Part shown: positions 8,690-17,078 of the stretch, piece after piece
Numbering within the stretch: position 1 is the first letter of the stretch
How the letters are laid out: each line of letters starts with the position of its first letter
Origin: Pseudomonas chlororaphis subsp. piscium
GTDB lineage: Bacteria; Pseudomonadota; Gammaproteobacteria; Pseudomonadales; Pseudomonadaceae
Length of the DNA stretch: 64,000 nucleotides
Assembly (NCBI RefSeq): GCF_003850345.1
Contig: NZ_CP027707.1
Span: forward strand, 2,666,001 to 2,730,000
Direction: 5' to 3'
The notes under the pieces: model-generated
The model's input: only the letters and a program-made list of their open reading frames with translations
Databases searched by the model: none
What the model was told of the DNA's origin: nothing
Made by a program: the position numbers and the translations under genes

Positions 8690-9120
8690 AGCCCCATCCC
8701 GTGGCGCAGCAGCCAGACCGTGATAAAGCCGGTCAGCATAAAACTCAGGGTGGCGACCAATGAGCGCGGCGACCATCGGGAGATGCCACAGACCCCATGA
8801 CCACTGGTGCAGCCCGCGCTGTAGCGCGTACCCAGGCCCACCAACAGCCCGGCGCCGATCAGGCCGGCGATGCCGCTTTGGAACTCGATTGTCGGCAACA
8901 CCTGGAACAGCCCCCAGAACAACGGCGCCAACAGCAGGCCCGAGAGGAACAGGGCCTTTTCGCTCCAGCCTTCGCTGCCCGGTTGCAACAGGCTGCCCAG
9001 CAAGCCGCTGATCCCGGCAATGCGCCCGTTGGCCATGACAAACAGCCCGGCGGCCAGACCAATCAGCGCGCCACCGGCGAGGGCGCTCCAGGGTGTGAAG
9101 TGCAGCCAGTCGATGTTCAT
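8686..9120 (-). CDS. YeeE/YedE family sulfur transporter subunit (PmpA-like)
   Basis: A 144-residue membrane protein with about four spans. The signature GTRYSAGCTSGHGVCG at 97-112 holds Cys104 and Cys111, the sulfur-handling motif of YeeE/YedE proteins; MANGRIAGISGL near 29-40 is the other conserved block. It pairs with the next gene through an ATGA overlap. In Xylella and Agrobacterium homologues lie beside a persulfide dioxygenase under the sulfide sensor BigR; here the equivalent enzymes lie 3.4 kb upstream on the same strand. The precise substrate is inference. Confidence 0.9.
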   Translation of the reverse strand: MNIDWLHFTPWSALAGGALIGLAAGLFVMANGRIAGISGLLGSLLQPGSEGWSEKALFLSGLLLAPLFWGLFQVLPTIEFQSGIAGLIGAGLLVGLGTRYSAGCTSGHGVCGISRWSPRSLVATLSFMLTGFITVWLLRHGMGL

Positions 9121-9268
9121 GGGGAGGGGGACCTTGTGCAGGGGAAGGGTGAGTGGAGTTTAGTCTTTGGGGTGGTGATATGTGCGAGGTGGCTAGAGGG
9201 GAGTGGTGCTGTCAGGTGGGGAGTTGTCTGTGAGAGCAGCGGTATGCGGTAGAGCATTAGCGCGTCAG

Positions 9269-9318
9269 TTGGGCGATGAGTGCTCTCATTACCAAGGCGT
9301 CCAGTCAGGTGTGTGAGG
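9269..9318 (-). pseudogene. Remnant of a third effector-immunity junction
   Basis: About 50 bases match the junction at 10685-10733 (end of the DUF2235 lipase gene plus start of the first lipoprotein gene) with only a few mismatches. Read on the minus strand it gives the last codons of the lipase (PDWTPW, stop, versus PDWTLW, stop) and then ATG plus about nine codons of a lipoprotein start before a stop. It marks a lost or truncated extra copy. Confidence 0.7.
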
Positions 9319-9326
9319 GCCGTTGC

Positions 9327-9983
9327 TTACCAACTGCCATAGGGGATGCCGTATTTCTCTATGTACCGCTTGGAATTCTCGGGTAGCGGGTAGTAGTGCC
9401 CGTTTGATTTACCCAGGTGCGGCCCCAGCGGTTCAATCTCAGCTTGCGCACGGGCGACTTTGACTGTGTTGCGGCATTCATCTCTGACCCAGACTTGTAC
9501 GATGCCACCGGGGGCCAGGCCTAAATAGACCGATGCCATATAGCGAGCAGTCTGATGCGGAGTTTCCGGGCAGCGTCGGTTGGTCGAGGTAGTCATGATT
9601 TTCCGGGCCTCTTCTGGAATATCCACCCATGCCCGATAAGCCTGTGGCTCTACGACCGATTGCCAGCGTACGAAAATGCGCTTGGGCAAGTCAGCGCCAA
9701 CCACTGACTTAGCGCTACCTCCACCCCCACCACCCCATCCTCTGGCCCACTCTTTGTTGTAACCCATATCTCCACCCGCAGCGGAACCGCCGCCAGTACG
9801 ACGGAATAGCTTGCCGTTGATATCTTCAACGGCGCTGTCTTCAACCCAAACTTTCATATAGAACGGCTCGATGAAGCCAAGCTCCCACCAAGGATCTTTG
9901 GGGTCGTTTTTTCCGGATAACGGATCACTGACCTGGCAGCCAGTCAACAGCAGTGCGCCCAGCAGGGTGATGAATGCTCCCAT
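9327..9983 (-). CDS. Lipoprotein, DUF3304-like putative Tle1 immunity protein (copy B)
   Basis: A 218-residue lipoprotein: MGAFITLLGALLLTGC is a signal peptide with lipobox, C16 being the lipidated residue. The body is close to copy A throughout, including VKVWVEDSAVEDINGKLF-type sequence, a Gly-rich linker, RWQSVVEPQAYRAWVDIPEEA and YIEKYGIPYGSW at the end. I start at ATG 9983 because copy A starts in the same TTGGTAATG context; a frame open further upstream to 10055 overlaps copy A. Tle1-type lipases are neutralised by periplasmic lipoproteins encoded beside them, so immunity is the likely role. The DUF3304 label is from memory of the family and moderately sure. Confidence 0.78.
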   Translation of the reverse strand: MGAFITLLGALLLTGCQVSDPLSGKNDPKDPWWELGFIEPFYMKVWVEDSAVEDINGKLFRRTGGGSAAGGDMGYNKEWARGWGGGGGGSAKSVVGADLPKRIFVRWQSVVEPQAYRAWVDIPEEARKIMTTSTNRRCPETPHQTARYMASVYLGLAPGGIVQVWVRDECRNTVKVARAQAEIEPLGPHLGKSNGHYYPLPENSKRYIEKYGIPYGSW

Positions 9984-10041
9984 TACCAACGTGTTCAGCC
10001 GAGTAGATATAGGGTGTTCACGTAATAAAGGAGAGCTCTGC

Positions 10042-10704
10042 CTACCAACTGCCATAGGGGATGCCGTACTTCTCTATATAGCGTTTGGACTTCTCGCTGA
10101 CCTTGTAGGCGTAACGCCCATTGTTTTTTCCTTGGTCCGGCCCTAATGGCTCAACTTCGGCCTGGGTCCGGGCGACTTTGACCGGATGACGGCATTCATC
10201 TCTGACCCAGACTTGTACGATGCCGCCGGGGGCCAGACCTAAATAGACCGATGCCATATAGCGGGCGGCCTGATGCGGTGTCTCCGGGCAGCGCCGGTTA
10301 GTCGAGGTCCACATGATTTTTCGGGCTTCTTCCGGGATATCGACCCAGGTGCGATAAGTCTGTGGCTCTACTATGGATTGCCAGCGTACGAAAATGCGCT
10401 TTGGTAGGTCAGCGCCAACCACCGACTTACCGCTGCCTCCAACTCCCCTCCCTCCCCATCCTCTGGCCCACTCTTTGTCGTACCCCATATCACCACCCGC
10501 AGCGGAGCCGCCACCAGTGTGAAGAAATAGTTTGCCGTTGATATCTTCAACAGCGCTGTCTTCGACCCAAACTTTCATATAGAACGGCTCGCTGAAGCCA
10601 AGCTGCCACCAAGGTGCCTTGGGGTCGTTTTTCCCAGATAGCGGGTCGCTAGCCAGACAGCCAGTCAACAGCAGTGCGCCTAGCAGGGCGATGAATACTC
10701 TCAT
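10042..10704 (-). CDS. Lipoprotein, DUF3304-like putative Tle1 immunity protein (copy A)
   Basis: A 220-residue lipoprotein with lipobox LLTGC (Cys16). Its ATG shares the last base of the lipase stop codon (TAATG), so it is translationally coupled to the effector, as usual for effector-immunity pairs. It is nearly the same as copy B but differs in the Gly-rich linker (GRGVGGSGKS versus GGGGGGSAKS) and in the segment before the C-terminus (GRYAYKVSEKS versus GHYYPLPENS). That pattern suggests duplication followed by divergence at surface regions. Predicted role: periplasmic protection against the cognate phospholipase. Confidence 0.8.
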   Translation of the reverse strand: MRVFIALLGALLLTGCLASDPLSGKNDPKAPWWQLGFSEPFYMKVWVEDSAVEDINGKLFLHTGGGSAAGGDMGYDKEWARGWGGRGVGGSGKSVVGADLPKRIFVRWQSIVEPQTYRTWVDIPEEARKIMWTSTNRRCPETPHQAARYMASVYLGLAPGGIVQVWVRDECRHPVKVARTQAEVEPLGPDQGKNNGRYAYKVSEKSKRYIEKYGIPYGSW

Positions 10705-12278
10705 TACCAAAGCGTCCAGTCAGGTACGTGAGGATGTTGCACACGCACGGCATCCACCGTGGGGGCGTTGATATAGACGACTTTAAGGCTGCCGCCATTT
10801 TGTTTACCAAGTGGGTGGTTCCAATGGGCCGAGAGATGGATATAACGCAGCTTGAGCATGGTTTCCTCGGCTGGAGTCGTACTGTAGTCACCAGCGACAA
10901 ATCTGTCACAAAGCGCTTGAAGCTCCAATGGAACCGCGTACTCGGTTGTTTCTGGGATGTCCTCGAACTGCACACCGCTCTCCTTGGCCAGTTCATACAT
11001 GACGCGCAGATACACCTTTGCCAGTTTGTTACTCATTGGTCTCTTGAGCTGCAGGCCGGCATACACTCGTTTTTGTCGTAAACCGAGGCGGTCCTGTGAA
11101 TCCTGCGGCAGAACCATCGGCTCCGGCGTGACGATCTCCAGCCATTGTGTGGGCCAGCCCTTGGCCAGCCAGCGCGATTTTGCTTGTACCGCGTCTCGGT
11201 AAATCGAGGTTTGGGTCACATCAGTAGTGATCGGTACCTCCAGCGCCTGCATCGGGCTGACCAGTACACACTCCTGCATCTCATCCAGATAACCGCCACC
11301 GATATCCGAGTGCGCTCCGGGTAGGGTGATCTCGACATGATCGGGTTTGACCCGGCTCAGAGCAAAGTTGGCGCGGTACTCGTCGCGGGCGACCAATTGA
11401 ACCACCGAGCGAAAGTAGCGACGGTCGAGGTGCAGCTTGATACCTGGGGCAATGGCGCTGCGCACGTTGCCCAGATTACTCAAGCCGGCAACCGACGGCA
11501 CTGTGTCGAACAGGCCAATAAAACCCATGTCTACGTCGTTGCCGTACTGTCGGTTGAAGCGGGGGCTGAAGGCACTGGAGTAGTCGTGGAGAATTAGCTC
11601 GAGTGGCCCGAGCCAGCGCACGACTTCATTGGCAAAGTGTCGGGCCGCTGCGGCTCCTCGACTAAAGCCAAAAGTATCGAAGATCAGCGAAGTGATCTCA
11701 GCCTCAGAATTCTCTTCGTGGATGCCGCTGATATATTCTTTGATCTCAAGGAAAGCCCTTTGTACACACCCTAAGACACCCGTCTCGCCACGTCCTGTAC
11801 CTGAGGTAATCAGGCTGTCTTTTTCGTCAGCTCGTGTACCAATGCCTTCGATATAGATTGAGTGAAAGGCACGCTTTTGCAGACCTTCACCCTCAGGTGT
11901 CTGGTTGGAATAGTACAAATCACTCAACCGCTTAACATTGCTCACATCATTCCCATAACTACTCTCCGGATCCCTCATATACGGCTTGCAACTGCCATCG
12001 AGATCCTTGGCCTCAATAGGGTGCTGGGCGCCACACAGCTGGCCCATAGCCGAATTGCTGGCGTTATTGCCGGTACCGTCAAAGAACACACCAATGCGCA
12101 GCGCCACCTGAACCTTTTCAGGCGGTGGCGCAGGTTCCTTGGCGTATTTCTCGTACTGGGCCCAGAGCTGTTCGCCGTAGCTGGGCTGTTCGGTCTCGGC
12201 GGCGCGTTCAGCGGGGCGCTGGTTGGGGTTGGCGGGCCGTAGAAGGTTGGGCATTGGCCCGGGTCCGTTGCTGGCCAT
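10704..12278 (-). CDS. Type VI secretion lipase effector, Tle1/DUF2235 family
   Basis: A 524-residue DUF2235 alpha/beta hydrolase. Seen: FFDGTGNN at about 65-72, the nucleophile elbow GFSRG with Ser206, LFDTV with Asp258, and GAHSDIGGGY with His323, which together give the Ser-Asp-His triad of Tle1 phospholipases. The N-terminal 60 residues are Pro-rich and unstructured, without a signal peptide, as expected for a cargo of the type VI apparatus. ATG 12278 is favoured by AGGA seven bases upstream; the longer frame needs TTG. No vgrG, hcp, PAAR or adaptor gene lies upstream, so the delivery partner is encoded elsewhere. Lipoprotein genes immediately downstream support an effector-immunity module. 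Confidence 0.85.
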   Translation of the reverse strand: MASNGPGPMPNLLRPANPNQRPAERAAETEQPSYGEQLWAQYEKYAKEPAPPPEKVQVALRIGVFFDGTGNNASNSAMGQLCGAQHPIEAKDLDGSCKPYMRDPESSYGNDVSNVKRLSDLYYSNQTPEGEGLQKRAFHSIYIEGIGTRADEKDSLITSGTGRGETGVLGCVQRAFLEIKEYISGIHEENSEAEITSLIFDTFGFSRGAAAARHFANEVVRWLGPLELILHDYSSAFSPRFNRQYGNDVDMGFIGLFDTVPSVAGLSNLGNVRSAIAPGIKLHLDRRYFRSVVQLVARDEYRANFALSRVKPDHVEITLPGAHSDIGGGYLDEMQECVLVSPMQALEVPITTDVTQTSIYRDAVQAKSRWLAKGWPTQWLEIVTPEPMVLPQDSQDRLGLRQKRVYAGLQLKRPMSNKLAKVYLRVMYELAKESGVQFEDIPETTEYAVPLELQALCDRFVAGDYSTTPAEETMLKLRYIHLSAHWNHPLGKQNGGSLKVVYINAPTVDAVRVQHPHVPDWTLW

Positions 12279-12382
12279 GGGTGGTCCTGGTTCAGGCAAA
12301 AGGGGCGCTGGAAACCGTACCGGGAATGGCGAGCGATGGATTTAGGAGGAATCTGTAAGAGGTTGGGCAGGTACTGATTTGG

Positions 12383-12458
12383 TTGTAGGAGCGATTGATT
12401 GCCGAGATATTTTTGCCGTCTGGGCGGGCGCTATCGCGAGCAAGCTTCGCTCCTACAG
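12383..12458. repeat. REP-like inverted repeat (TAGGAGCG family)
   Basis: Left arm TTGTAGGAGCGATTG, right arm GCAAGCTTCGCTCCTACAG; imperfect hairpin upstream of the lipase gene. Member of the intergenic family found about ten times in this window. Confidence 0.7.
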
Positions 12459-12484
12459 AAGAGCGTTTGCTCGCGATTGCGGGT

Positions 12485-13309
12485 TCAACGCCAGGCGCCG
12501 AGTGCTCCGAGGCTGAGCATCACCGCCGCCAGCATCCCCACCAAGGCAAACAACTGCTGCAACCGCGGGCCCGCCAGGTAACGGGCGACTTGCCGACCGG
12601 CGATCAGCCCCAGTACTGCGCCGCCGGCGAAAGGCGCGCCCACCGCCCAGTGCATCACGCCGCTGAGGCTGGCGGTGATCACGCTGCCGGTGGACACCAG
12701 GGCGATCACCGCCAGGGAGGTGGCGACGATGCTTTTGCTGTCGAGGTTGGTGTAGCGGGTCAGCGCCGGGATGATCACGAAGCCGCCGCCGACACCGAGC
12801 AGGCCGGAGAGCAGCCCGGAGAGCATGCCGGTGAAGGTCAGGGCGCGAGCGCAGGGCAGGGTCCAGCGCAGTCGGCCCTGCAAGGGGTTGAGCACGCAAG
12901 GCTGGAAGGCTGCCCGGGGCGCCGGTTGGCCGTGGCGCAGTTCACGGGTGGCCTTGAGCAGGATGCGTCCGCAGGCGTACAGCAGCACCGCGGAAAACAG
13001 CAGGGCCAGCGGCAGGTTCGGCAGGCGGTGGGCCAGCCACAGGCCGACCGGCGCCATGAGAATGCCGATGGCGGCGACGAAGCCGGCGGCGCGGTAGCGC
13101 ACTATGCCTTCGCGCAGCCCCAACACCGCGCCCACGGCGGCGGCCAGGCCCACCGCGAGCAGGCCGATGGGCGCCGCCTCGACCATGCTCAGGCCGAGGC
13201 CGAACACCAACAGCGGCACCGCGAGAATCCCGCCACCGGCCCCGGTCAACGCCAGGATCGCCCCGATCAACGCGCCGAGCCCTGCGCCCAACAAGCTGTA
13301 CTCACTCAT
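12485..13309 (-). CDS. TauE/SafE family sulfite or sulfur-oxyanion exporter
   Basis: A 274-residue membrane protein with about eight spans in two repeated halves, each carrying the glycine motif (LTGAGGGILAVPLLV near 23-37, LLGVGGGFVIIPAL in the second half). This is the TauE/SafE signature. The ATG overlaps the stop of the sulfide:quinone reductase gene (ATGA), so they are co-translated. In this setting it probably exports sulfite or thiosulfate produced when persulfide is oxidised. In BigR operons of other bacteria a TauE homologue has that role. Start chosen by overlap; the longer frame is not needed. Confidence 0.9.
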   Translation of the reverse strand: MSEYSLLGAGLGALIGAILALTGAGGGILAVPLLVFGLGLSMVEAAPIGLLAVGLAAAVGAVLGLREGIVRYRAAGFVAAIGILMAPVGLWLAHRLPNLPLALLFSAVLLYACGRILLKATRELRHGQPAPRAAFQPCVLNPLQGRLRWTLPCARALTFTGMLSGLLSGLLGVGGGFVIIPALTRYTNLDSKSIVATSLAVIALVSTGSVITASLSGVMHWAVGAPFAGGAVLGLIAGRQVARYLAGPRLQQLFALVGMLAAVMLSLGALGAWR

Positions 13310-14583
13310 GATTCCGGCAGGTCCGTCACCAGGCTGGGCCGCGCCAGCCACTCATGGCCCTTGAGCATGCCGCGCCAGTACAGCGGCGGCAGGATGCGCT
13401 CCTTCAGCCACCAGGCGCGGCGGGTTGGCTGGCGCCCGTCCAGCAGCCAGGCCGGAAAGCTTGGCGCGACCTTGCCGCCGTAGGTGAATTCGGCGAGGAC
13501 GATCTTGCCGCGCTCCACGGTCAGCGGGCAGGAGCCGTAACCGTCGTACTGCGCCCGGGTCGGCAGGCGCTTGAGGTTCACCAGCACGTTGGTGGCCACC
13601 ACCGGCGCCTGCTTGCGCGCCGCCGCGGCGGTTTTCGCGTTGCTGGTATTGGTCCCGTCGCCGAGGCCATGGATGTTGCTGTAGCGCTTGTGCTGCAGGC
13701 TGTGCGGGTCGACATCGATCCAGCCGGCGGCGTCGACCAGCGGGCTGTTACGGATAAAGTCCGGGGCGGTTTGCGGCGGCACCACGTGCAGCATGTCGAA
13801 GGGCAGCTCGATGCGTTCCTGCTGGCCATCGGCGCTGTTGCGAACGAAAGTCGCCCGTTTGCCGGGGCCGTCCACCGCCACCAGGTTGTGGCCGAAATCC
13901 AGGGCGATGTCGTATTTCTTCACGTACTCCATCAGCGCCGGTACGTAGTCCGGCACGCCGAACAGCACGCCGCCGGCATTCAGGAAACGGGTGTTGATCT
14001 GCCCCAGCCGGCCGCTGCGCAGCCAGTGATCGCAGGACAGGTACATGGCCTTCTGTGGCGCGCCGGCGCATTTGATCGGCATCGGCGGCTGGCTGAACAG
14101 CGCCTGGCCCTGCTTGAGGTTCTGCGCCAGTTGCCAGGTGTAGGGCGCCAGGTCATAGCGATAGTTGGAGGTCACGCCGTTCTTGCCCAGGGTTTCGCTC
14201 AGGCCGTCGATGGCGTTCCAGTCGAGCTTGAGGCCCGGGCAGACCACCAACTGGTCATAACCCAGCACGCGACCGTCGTTGAGTACCAAGGCGTTGTGCT
14301 CCGGCTCGAAGCTGCTCACCGCTGCCTGGATCCAGGTCACCCCCTTGGGGATCAGCGAGGCCATGCCGCGGGCGGTGTCTTCGGCGCGGAACACCCCGGC
14401 GCCGACCAGGGTCCAGCCGGGCTGGTAATAGTGGGTGTCGGCCGGGTCGATGATAGCGACGTCCAGATGCGGTTCGCGGCTGATCAGGCTGGACGCGGTG
14501 GCAATGCCAGCTGCGCCGCCGCCGACGATCAGCACCTGGTGGCTGCCGTTGACGGCTCGTTGGATGGGGGAAATCGGGCGCAT
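13306..14583 (-). CDS. sqr: Sulfide:quinone oxidoreductase-type flavoprotein
   Basis: A 425-residue FAD protein. Seen: FAD-binding GGGAAG at 21-26, CPGLKLDW near 115-122, KCAGAPQKA with Cys172, GLGDGTNTSNAKTAA near 307-320 and GYGSCPL with Cys352. The Cys172/Cys352 pair corresponds to the redox cysteines that carry the sulfane sulfur in type II-like SQR. It oxidises sulfide at the membrane, passes electrons to quinone and yields a persulfide. It is the second gene after the persulfide dioxygenase-like gene (35-base gap) and overlaps the exporter gene. Expression is probably driven by FisR from the divergent promoter. Confidence 0.9.
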   Translation of the reverse strand: MRPISPIQRAVNGSHQVLIVGGGAAGIATASSLISREPHLDVAIIDPADTHYYQPGWTLVGAGVFRAEDTARGMASLIPKGVTWIQAAVSSFEPEHNALVLNDGRVLGYDQLVVCPGLKLDWNAIDGLSETLGKNGVTSNYRYDLAPYTWQLAQNLKQGQALFSQPPMPIKCAGAPQKAMYLSCDHWLRSGRLGQINTRFLNAGGVLFGVPDYVPALMEYVKKYDIALDFGHNLVAVDGPGKRATFVRNSADGQQERIELPFDMLHVVPPQTAPDFIRNSPLVDAAGWIDVDPHSLQHKRYSNIHGLGDGTNTSNAKTAAAARKQAPVVATNVLVNLKRLPTRAQYDGYGSCPLTVERGKIVLAEFTYGGKVAPSFPAWLLDGRQPTRRAWWLKERILPPLYWRGMLKGHEWLARPSLVTDLPES

Positions 14584-14618
14584 GGCAGCGTCTCCTGGTG
14601 GAGTGGCGTTATAGGTTT

Positions 14619-15503
14619 TTAAAGGGCGTTCAGCGGGATCTTCAGGTAGCTCACGCCGTTGTCGTCGGGCTCGGGGAACTGTCCGCTGCGCATGTTGACC
14701 TGCACCGAGGGCAGGATCAGCACCGGCATTTCCAGGGTGGCGTCGCGGGCTTCGCGCATGCGCACGAAGCTGTCCTCATCGATCCCTTGGTGAATATGAA
14801 TGTTGTTGGCGCGCTGTTCGGCGACCGTGGTCATGTATTGCAGCTCGCGGCCGTTGGGCAGGTAGTCGTGGCACATGAACAGCCGGGTCTGCGGTGGCAA
14901 GGCGAGGATCTTGCCGATGGAGCGGTACAGGGTGCGCGCGTCGGCGCCGGGGAAGTCGCAGCGGGCGGTGCCGTAGTCGGGCATGAACAGGGTGTCGCCG
15001 ACAAAGGCCACGGTCTCCTCACCGACTTGCACCAGATAGGTCATGCACGCCGGGGTATGGCCGGGGGTGTGCAGGGCGCGGGCCTGGAGGTTGCCGATGG
15101 CGAAGCGGCTGTCGTCTTCGAGCAGCACGTCGAACTGGCTGCCGTCGCGGGCAAAGCCCTGGCCTTCGTTGAACAGCTGGCCGAACACCTGTTGCACCAC
15201 GGTGATCTGGTTGCCGATCGCCACCCGGGCGCCGAGCTGCGCCTTGAGGTAGGCCGCGGCGGACAGGTGATCGGCATGCACGTGGGTCTCGAGGATCCAG
15301 TCGACCTGGGCGTCCAGTTCGCGTACCCGGGCAATCAGCTTGTCGGCGGACTCGGTGCGGGTGCGGCCAGACTTGGGGTCGTAGTCCAGCACGCTGTCGA
15401 TCAGCGCGCAGCGCCGGGTGTCGAGGTCCATCACCAGATAGCTGATGGTCCATGTCTGGTGGTCGAAAAAGGCTTCTACGCACAGCGATGCGCCGATGAT
15501 CAT
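14619..15503 (-). CDS. MBL-fold persulfide dioxygenase-like protein (Blh/PDO type)
   Basis: A 294-residue metallo-beta-lactamase-fold protein. The metal motif HVHADHLS is at 74-81 (H74, H76, D78, H79), followed by HTPGH (145-149), GDTLF, and CHDY. Its length and these motifs fit the Blh/PDO3 persulfide dioxygenases, which oxidise glutathione persulfide to sulfite, working after SQR. It is the first gene of the minus-strand sulfur operon and is transcribed from the region shared with fisR. ATG 15503. A general MBL hydrolase is possible, but the neighbours make the persulfide role strongly favoured. Confidence 0.9.
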   Translation of the reverse strand: MIIGASLCVEAFFDHQTWTISYLVMDLDTRRCALIDSVLDYDPKSGRTRTESADKLIARVRELDAQVDWILETHVHADHLSAAAYLKAQLGARVAIGNQITVVQQVFGQLFNEGQGFARDGSQFDVLLEDDSRFAIGNLQARALHTPGHTPACMTYLVQVGEETVAFVGDTLFMPDYGTARCDFPGADARTLYRSIGKILALPPQTRLFMCHDYLPNGRELQYMTTVAEQRANNIHIHQGIDEDSFVRMREARDATLEMPVLILPSVQVNMRSGQFPEPDDNGVSYLKIPLNAL

Positions 15504-15560
15504 TGGGCTCTCCGAACAATAGGGTGACGCCGGCCGGGGCGGGCAGTCATCCCTTGAACT

Positions 15561-15577
15561 GTCAATAAACGTGCCAA
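15561..15577 (-). promoter_or_regulatory. Putative sigma-54 promoter of the sulfur operon
   Basis: On the minus strand the sequence TTGGCACGTTTATTGAC resembles the -24/-12 consensus TGGCACG-N4-TTGC with one mismatch in the -12 GC. It lies about 60 bases ahead of the MBL gene, which fits control by the divergent sigma-54 activator. Confidence 0.5.
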
Positions 15578-15644
15578 CCGGCGCGCGCTGCTTTTACCGC
15601 CCATTCATTGAATTCAAAGGCTTGGGGCGGGCGTTCTGGCTGTC

Positions 15645-15677
15645 ACTGTCAATTGTAGTTGGCAGTCGATTGACAGT
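15645..15677. promoter_or_regulatory. Palindromic upstream activating site, putative FisR operator
   Basis: Perfect nine-base arms ACTGTCAAT (15645-15653) and ATTGACAGT (15669-15677) with a 15-base spacer. A third copy of ACTGTCAAT sits at 15558-15566. Position, about 80-110 bases upstream of the presumed sigma-54 promoter, suits enhancer binding. Confidence 0.6.
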
Positions 15678-15743
15678 TTCTGGCAGAAAATGGCAGAAGC
15701 CGGGCCCATGGTTTAAGCTGCCGCGCAACGCCCAGGAGTTGCC

Positions 15744-17063
15744 ATGCCCCAGCCCACCAATGCCCTCGCCAATGCTGAAATGTTAGCCCTGATGTCCTAT
15801 CTGGAACATGACGCCCAGCCGACGATCCTGTTAGACACCGACTACAACATCCTCGCGGCCAACACCGCCTACCAGCGCCAGTTCGGCGTCGAGGGCAAAC
15901 CCCATGTCGGCGCCAAGTGCTATCGGGTGTCCCACCAGTTCGCGGTGCCCTGCGACCAGGCCGGCGAACATTGCCCGATGCGCAAGGCCTTCGAGACCCG
16001 CCTGCCGGAGCGCCTGCTGCATGTCCATCACACCCCGCGCGGGCCGGAGCATGTGGATGTCGAGCTGCGGCCGATCCTCGGCGACACGGGGCAGGTGGTG
16101 GCCTATGTCGAGCGCCTGAGTTCGGTGGCGGTGGCTTCGGTGCAGCCGCAGCAGAAGGGCCTGGTGGGTCGTTCGCCGGCCTTCAACGAGGCCTTGAGCG
16201 CCCTGCAGCGGGCGGCGCCGTCGCAGATCCCGGTGCTGTTGCAGGGCGAGTCCGGTACCGGCAAGGAGCTGTTCGCCCGTGCCCTGCACGACGGCAGCCC
16301 GCGTGCCAGCGGGCCGCTGGTGGTGGTCGATTGCACCGGCCTGACCGAGTCGCTGCTGGAGAGCGAACTGTTCGGCTACGAGAAGGGCGCCTTCACCGGC
16401 GCCCTGCAACGCAAGATCGGCCTGGCCGAGGCGGCCCATGGCGGCACCCTGTTTCTCGACGAGATCGGTGAAGTGCCGCTGGCGATGCAGGTCAAGCTGC
16501 TGCGCCTGATCGAGTCCGGCAGCTTTCGTCCGGTGGGCAGCCTGCGCACCGTGCATTCGGACTTCCGCCTGGTCTCGGCGACCCACAAGCCGCTCAAGGA
16601 AATGGTCGCCGCCGGCACCTTCCGCCAGGACCTGTACTACCGCATCAGCGCCTTCCCGATCCGCCTGCCGGCCCTGCGCGAGCGCAGCGACGACCTGCCG
16701 CTGCTGATCGACAGCCTGCTGCAACGCCTGGCGCCGGGCGCGGTGCCGCGGGTCGCTCCGGAGGCCCTGGAGCGCCTGGGCCTGTACGCCTACCCGGGCA
16801 ATATCCGCGAGCTGCGCAATATCCTCGAACGGGCGCGGCTGTTCAGCGACGACGGGGTGATCCGGGTCGAGGACCTGCCCGAGGAATTGCGCGCCGGCAG
16901 CGGCGCCGCCAGCCAGCCGAGCCGGCGCCGCGCGGGCAAGGACCTGGAGCAACTGGCCCATGCCCTGGAAGTGTTCGACGGCTCGCGCAGCGAACTGGCC
17001 AAGGCCCTGGGCCTGAGCGAGCGCACCCTGTACCGGCGGCTGAAGGCCCTGGGCATTTCCTGA
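15744..17063 (+). CDS. fisR: Sigma-54-dependent activator FisR (sulfane-sulfur sensor)
   Basis: A 439-residue enhancer-binding protein. The N-terminal PAS-like sensing domain (about 15-135) has Cys59, Cys70 and Cys77; their 11- and 7-residue spacings equal those of C53, C64 and C71 in FisR of Cupriavidus pinatubonensis, which sense sulfane sulfur. Then comes an AAA+ domain with GESGTGKE (Walker A), the sigma-54 contact loop GAFTGA and the Walker B FLDEIG, and a C-terminal Fis-type helix-turn-helix ending [23 protein letters not shown] precedes the ATG. It is divergent from the sulfide oxidation operon, which it very likely activates. Confidence 0.92.
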   Translation: MPQPTNALANAEMLALMSYLEHDAQPTILLDTDYNILAANTAYQRQFGVEGKPHVGAKCYRVSHQFAVPCDQAGEHCPMRKAFETRLPERLLHVHHTPRGPEHVDVELRPILGDTGQVVAYVERLSSVAVASVQPQQKGLVGRSPAFNEALSALQRAAPSQIPVLLQGESGTGKELFARALHDGSPRASGPLVVVDCTGLTESLLESELFGYEKGAFTGALQRKIGLAEAAHGGTLFLDEIGEVPLAMQVKLLRLIESGSFRPVGSLRTVHSDFRLVSATHKPLKEMVAAGTFRQDLYYRISAFPIRLPALRERSDDLPLLIDSLLQRLAPGAVPRVAPEALERLGLYAYPGNIRELRNILERARLFSDDGVIRVEDLPEELRAGSGAASQPSRRRAGKDLEQLAHALEVFDGSRSELAKALGLSERTLYRRLKALGIS

Positions 17064-17078
17064 GCCTGTTCGCCCCCC

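Noticed and set aside
9984..10055. Longer N-terminus of lipoprotein copy B reaching into copy A
   Set aside because: Would overlap the end of copy A, would place the lipobox far from the start, and copy A starts at the equivalent ATG.
12395..13483. Long Gln/His-rich plus-strand frame over the TauE and SQR genes
   Set aside because: Antisense of well-supported genes; composition is the artefact typical of GC-rich complementary strands.
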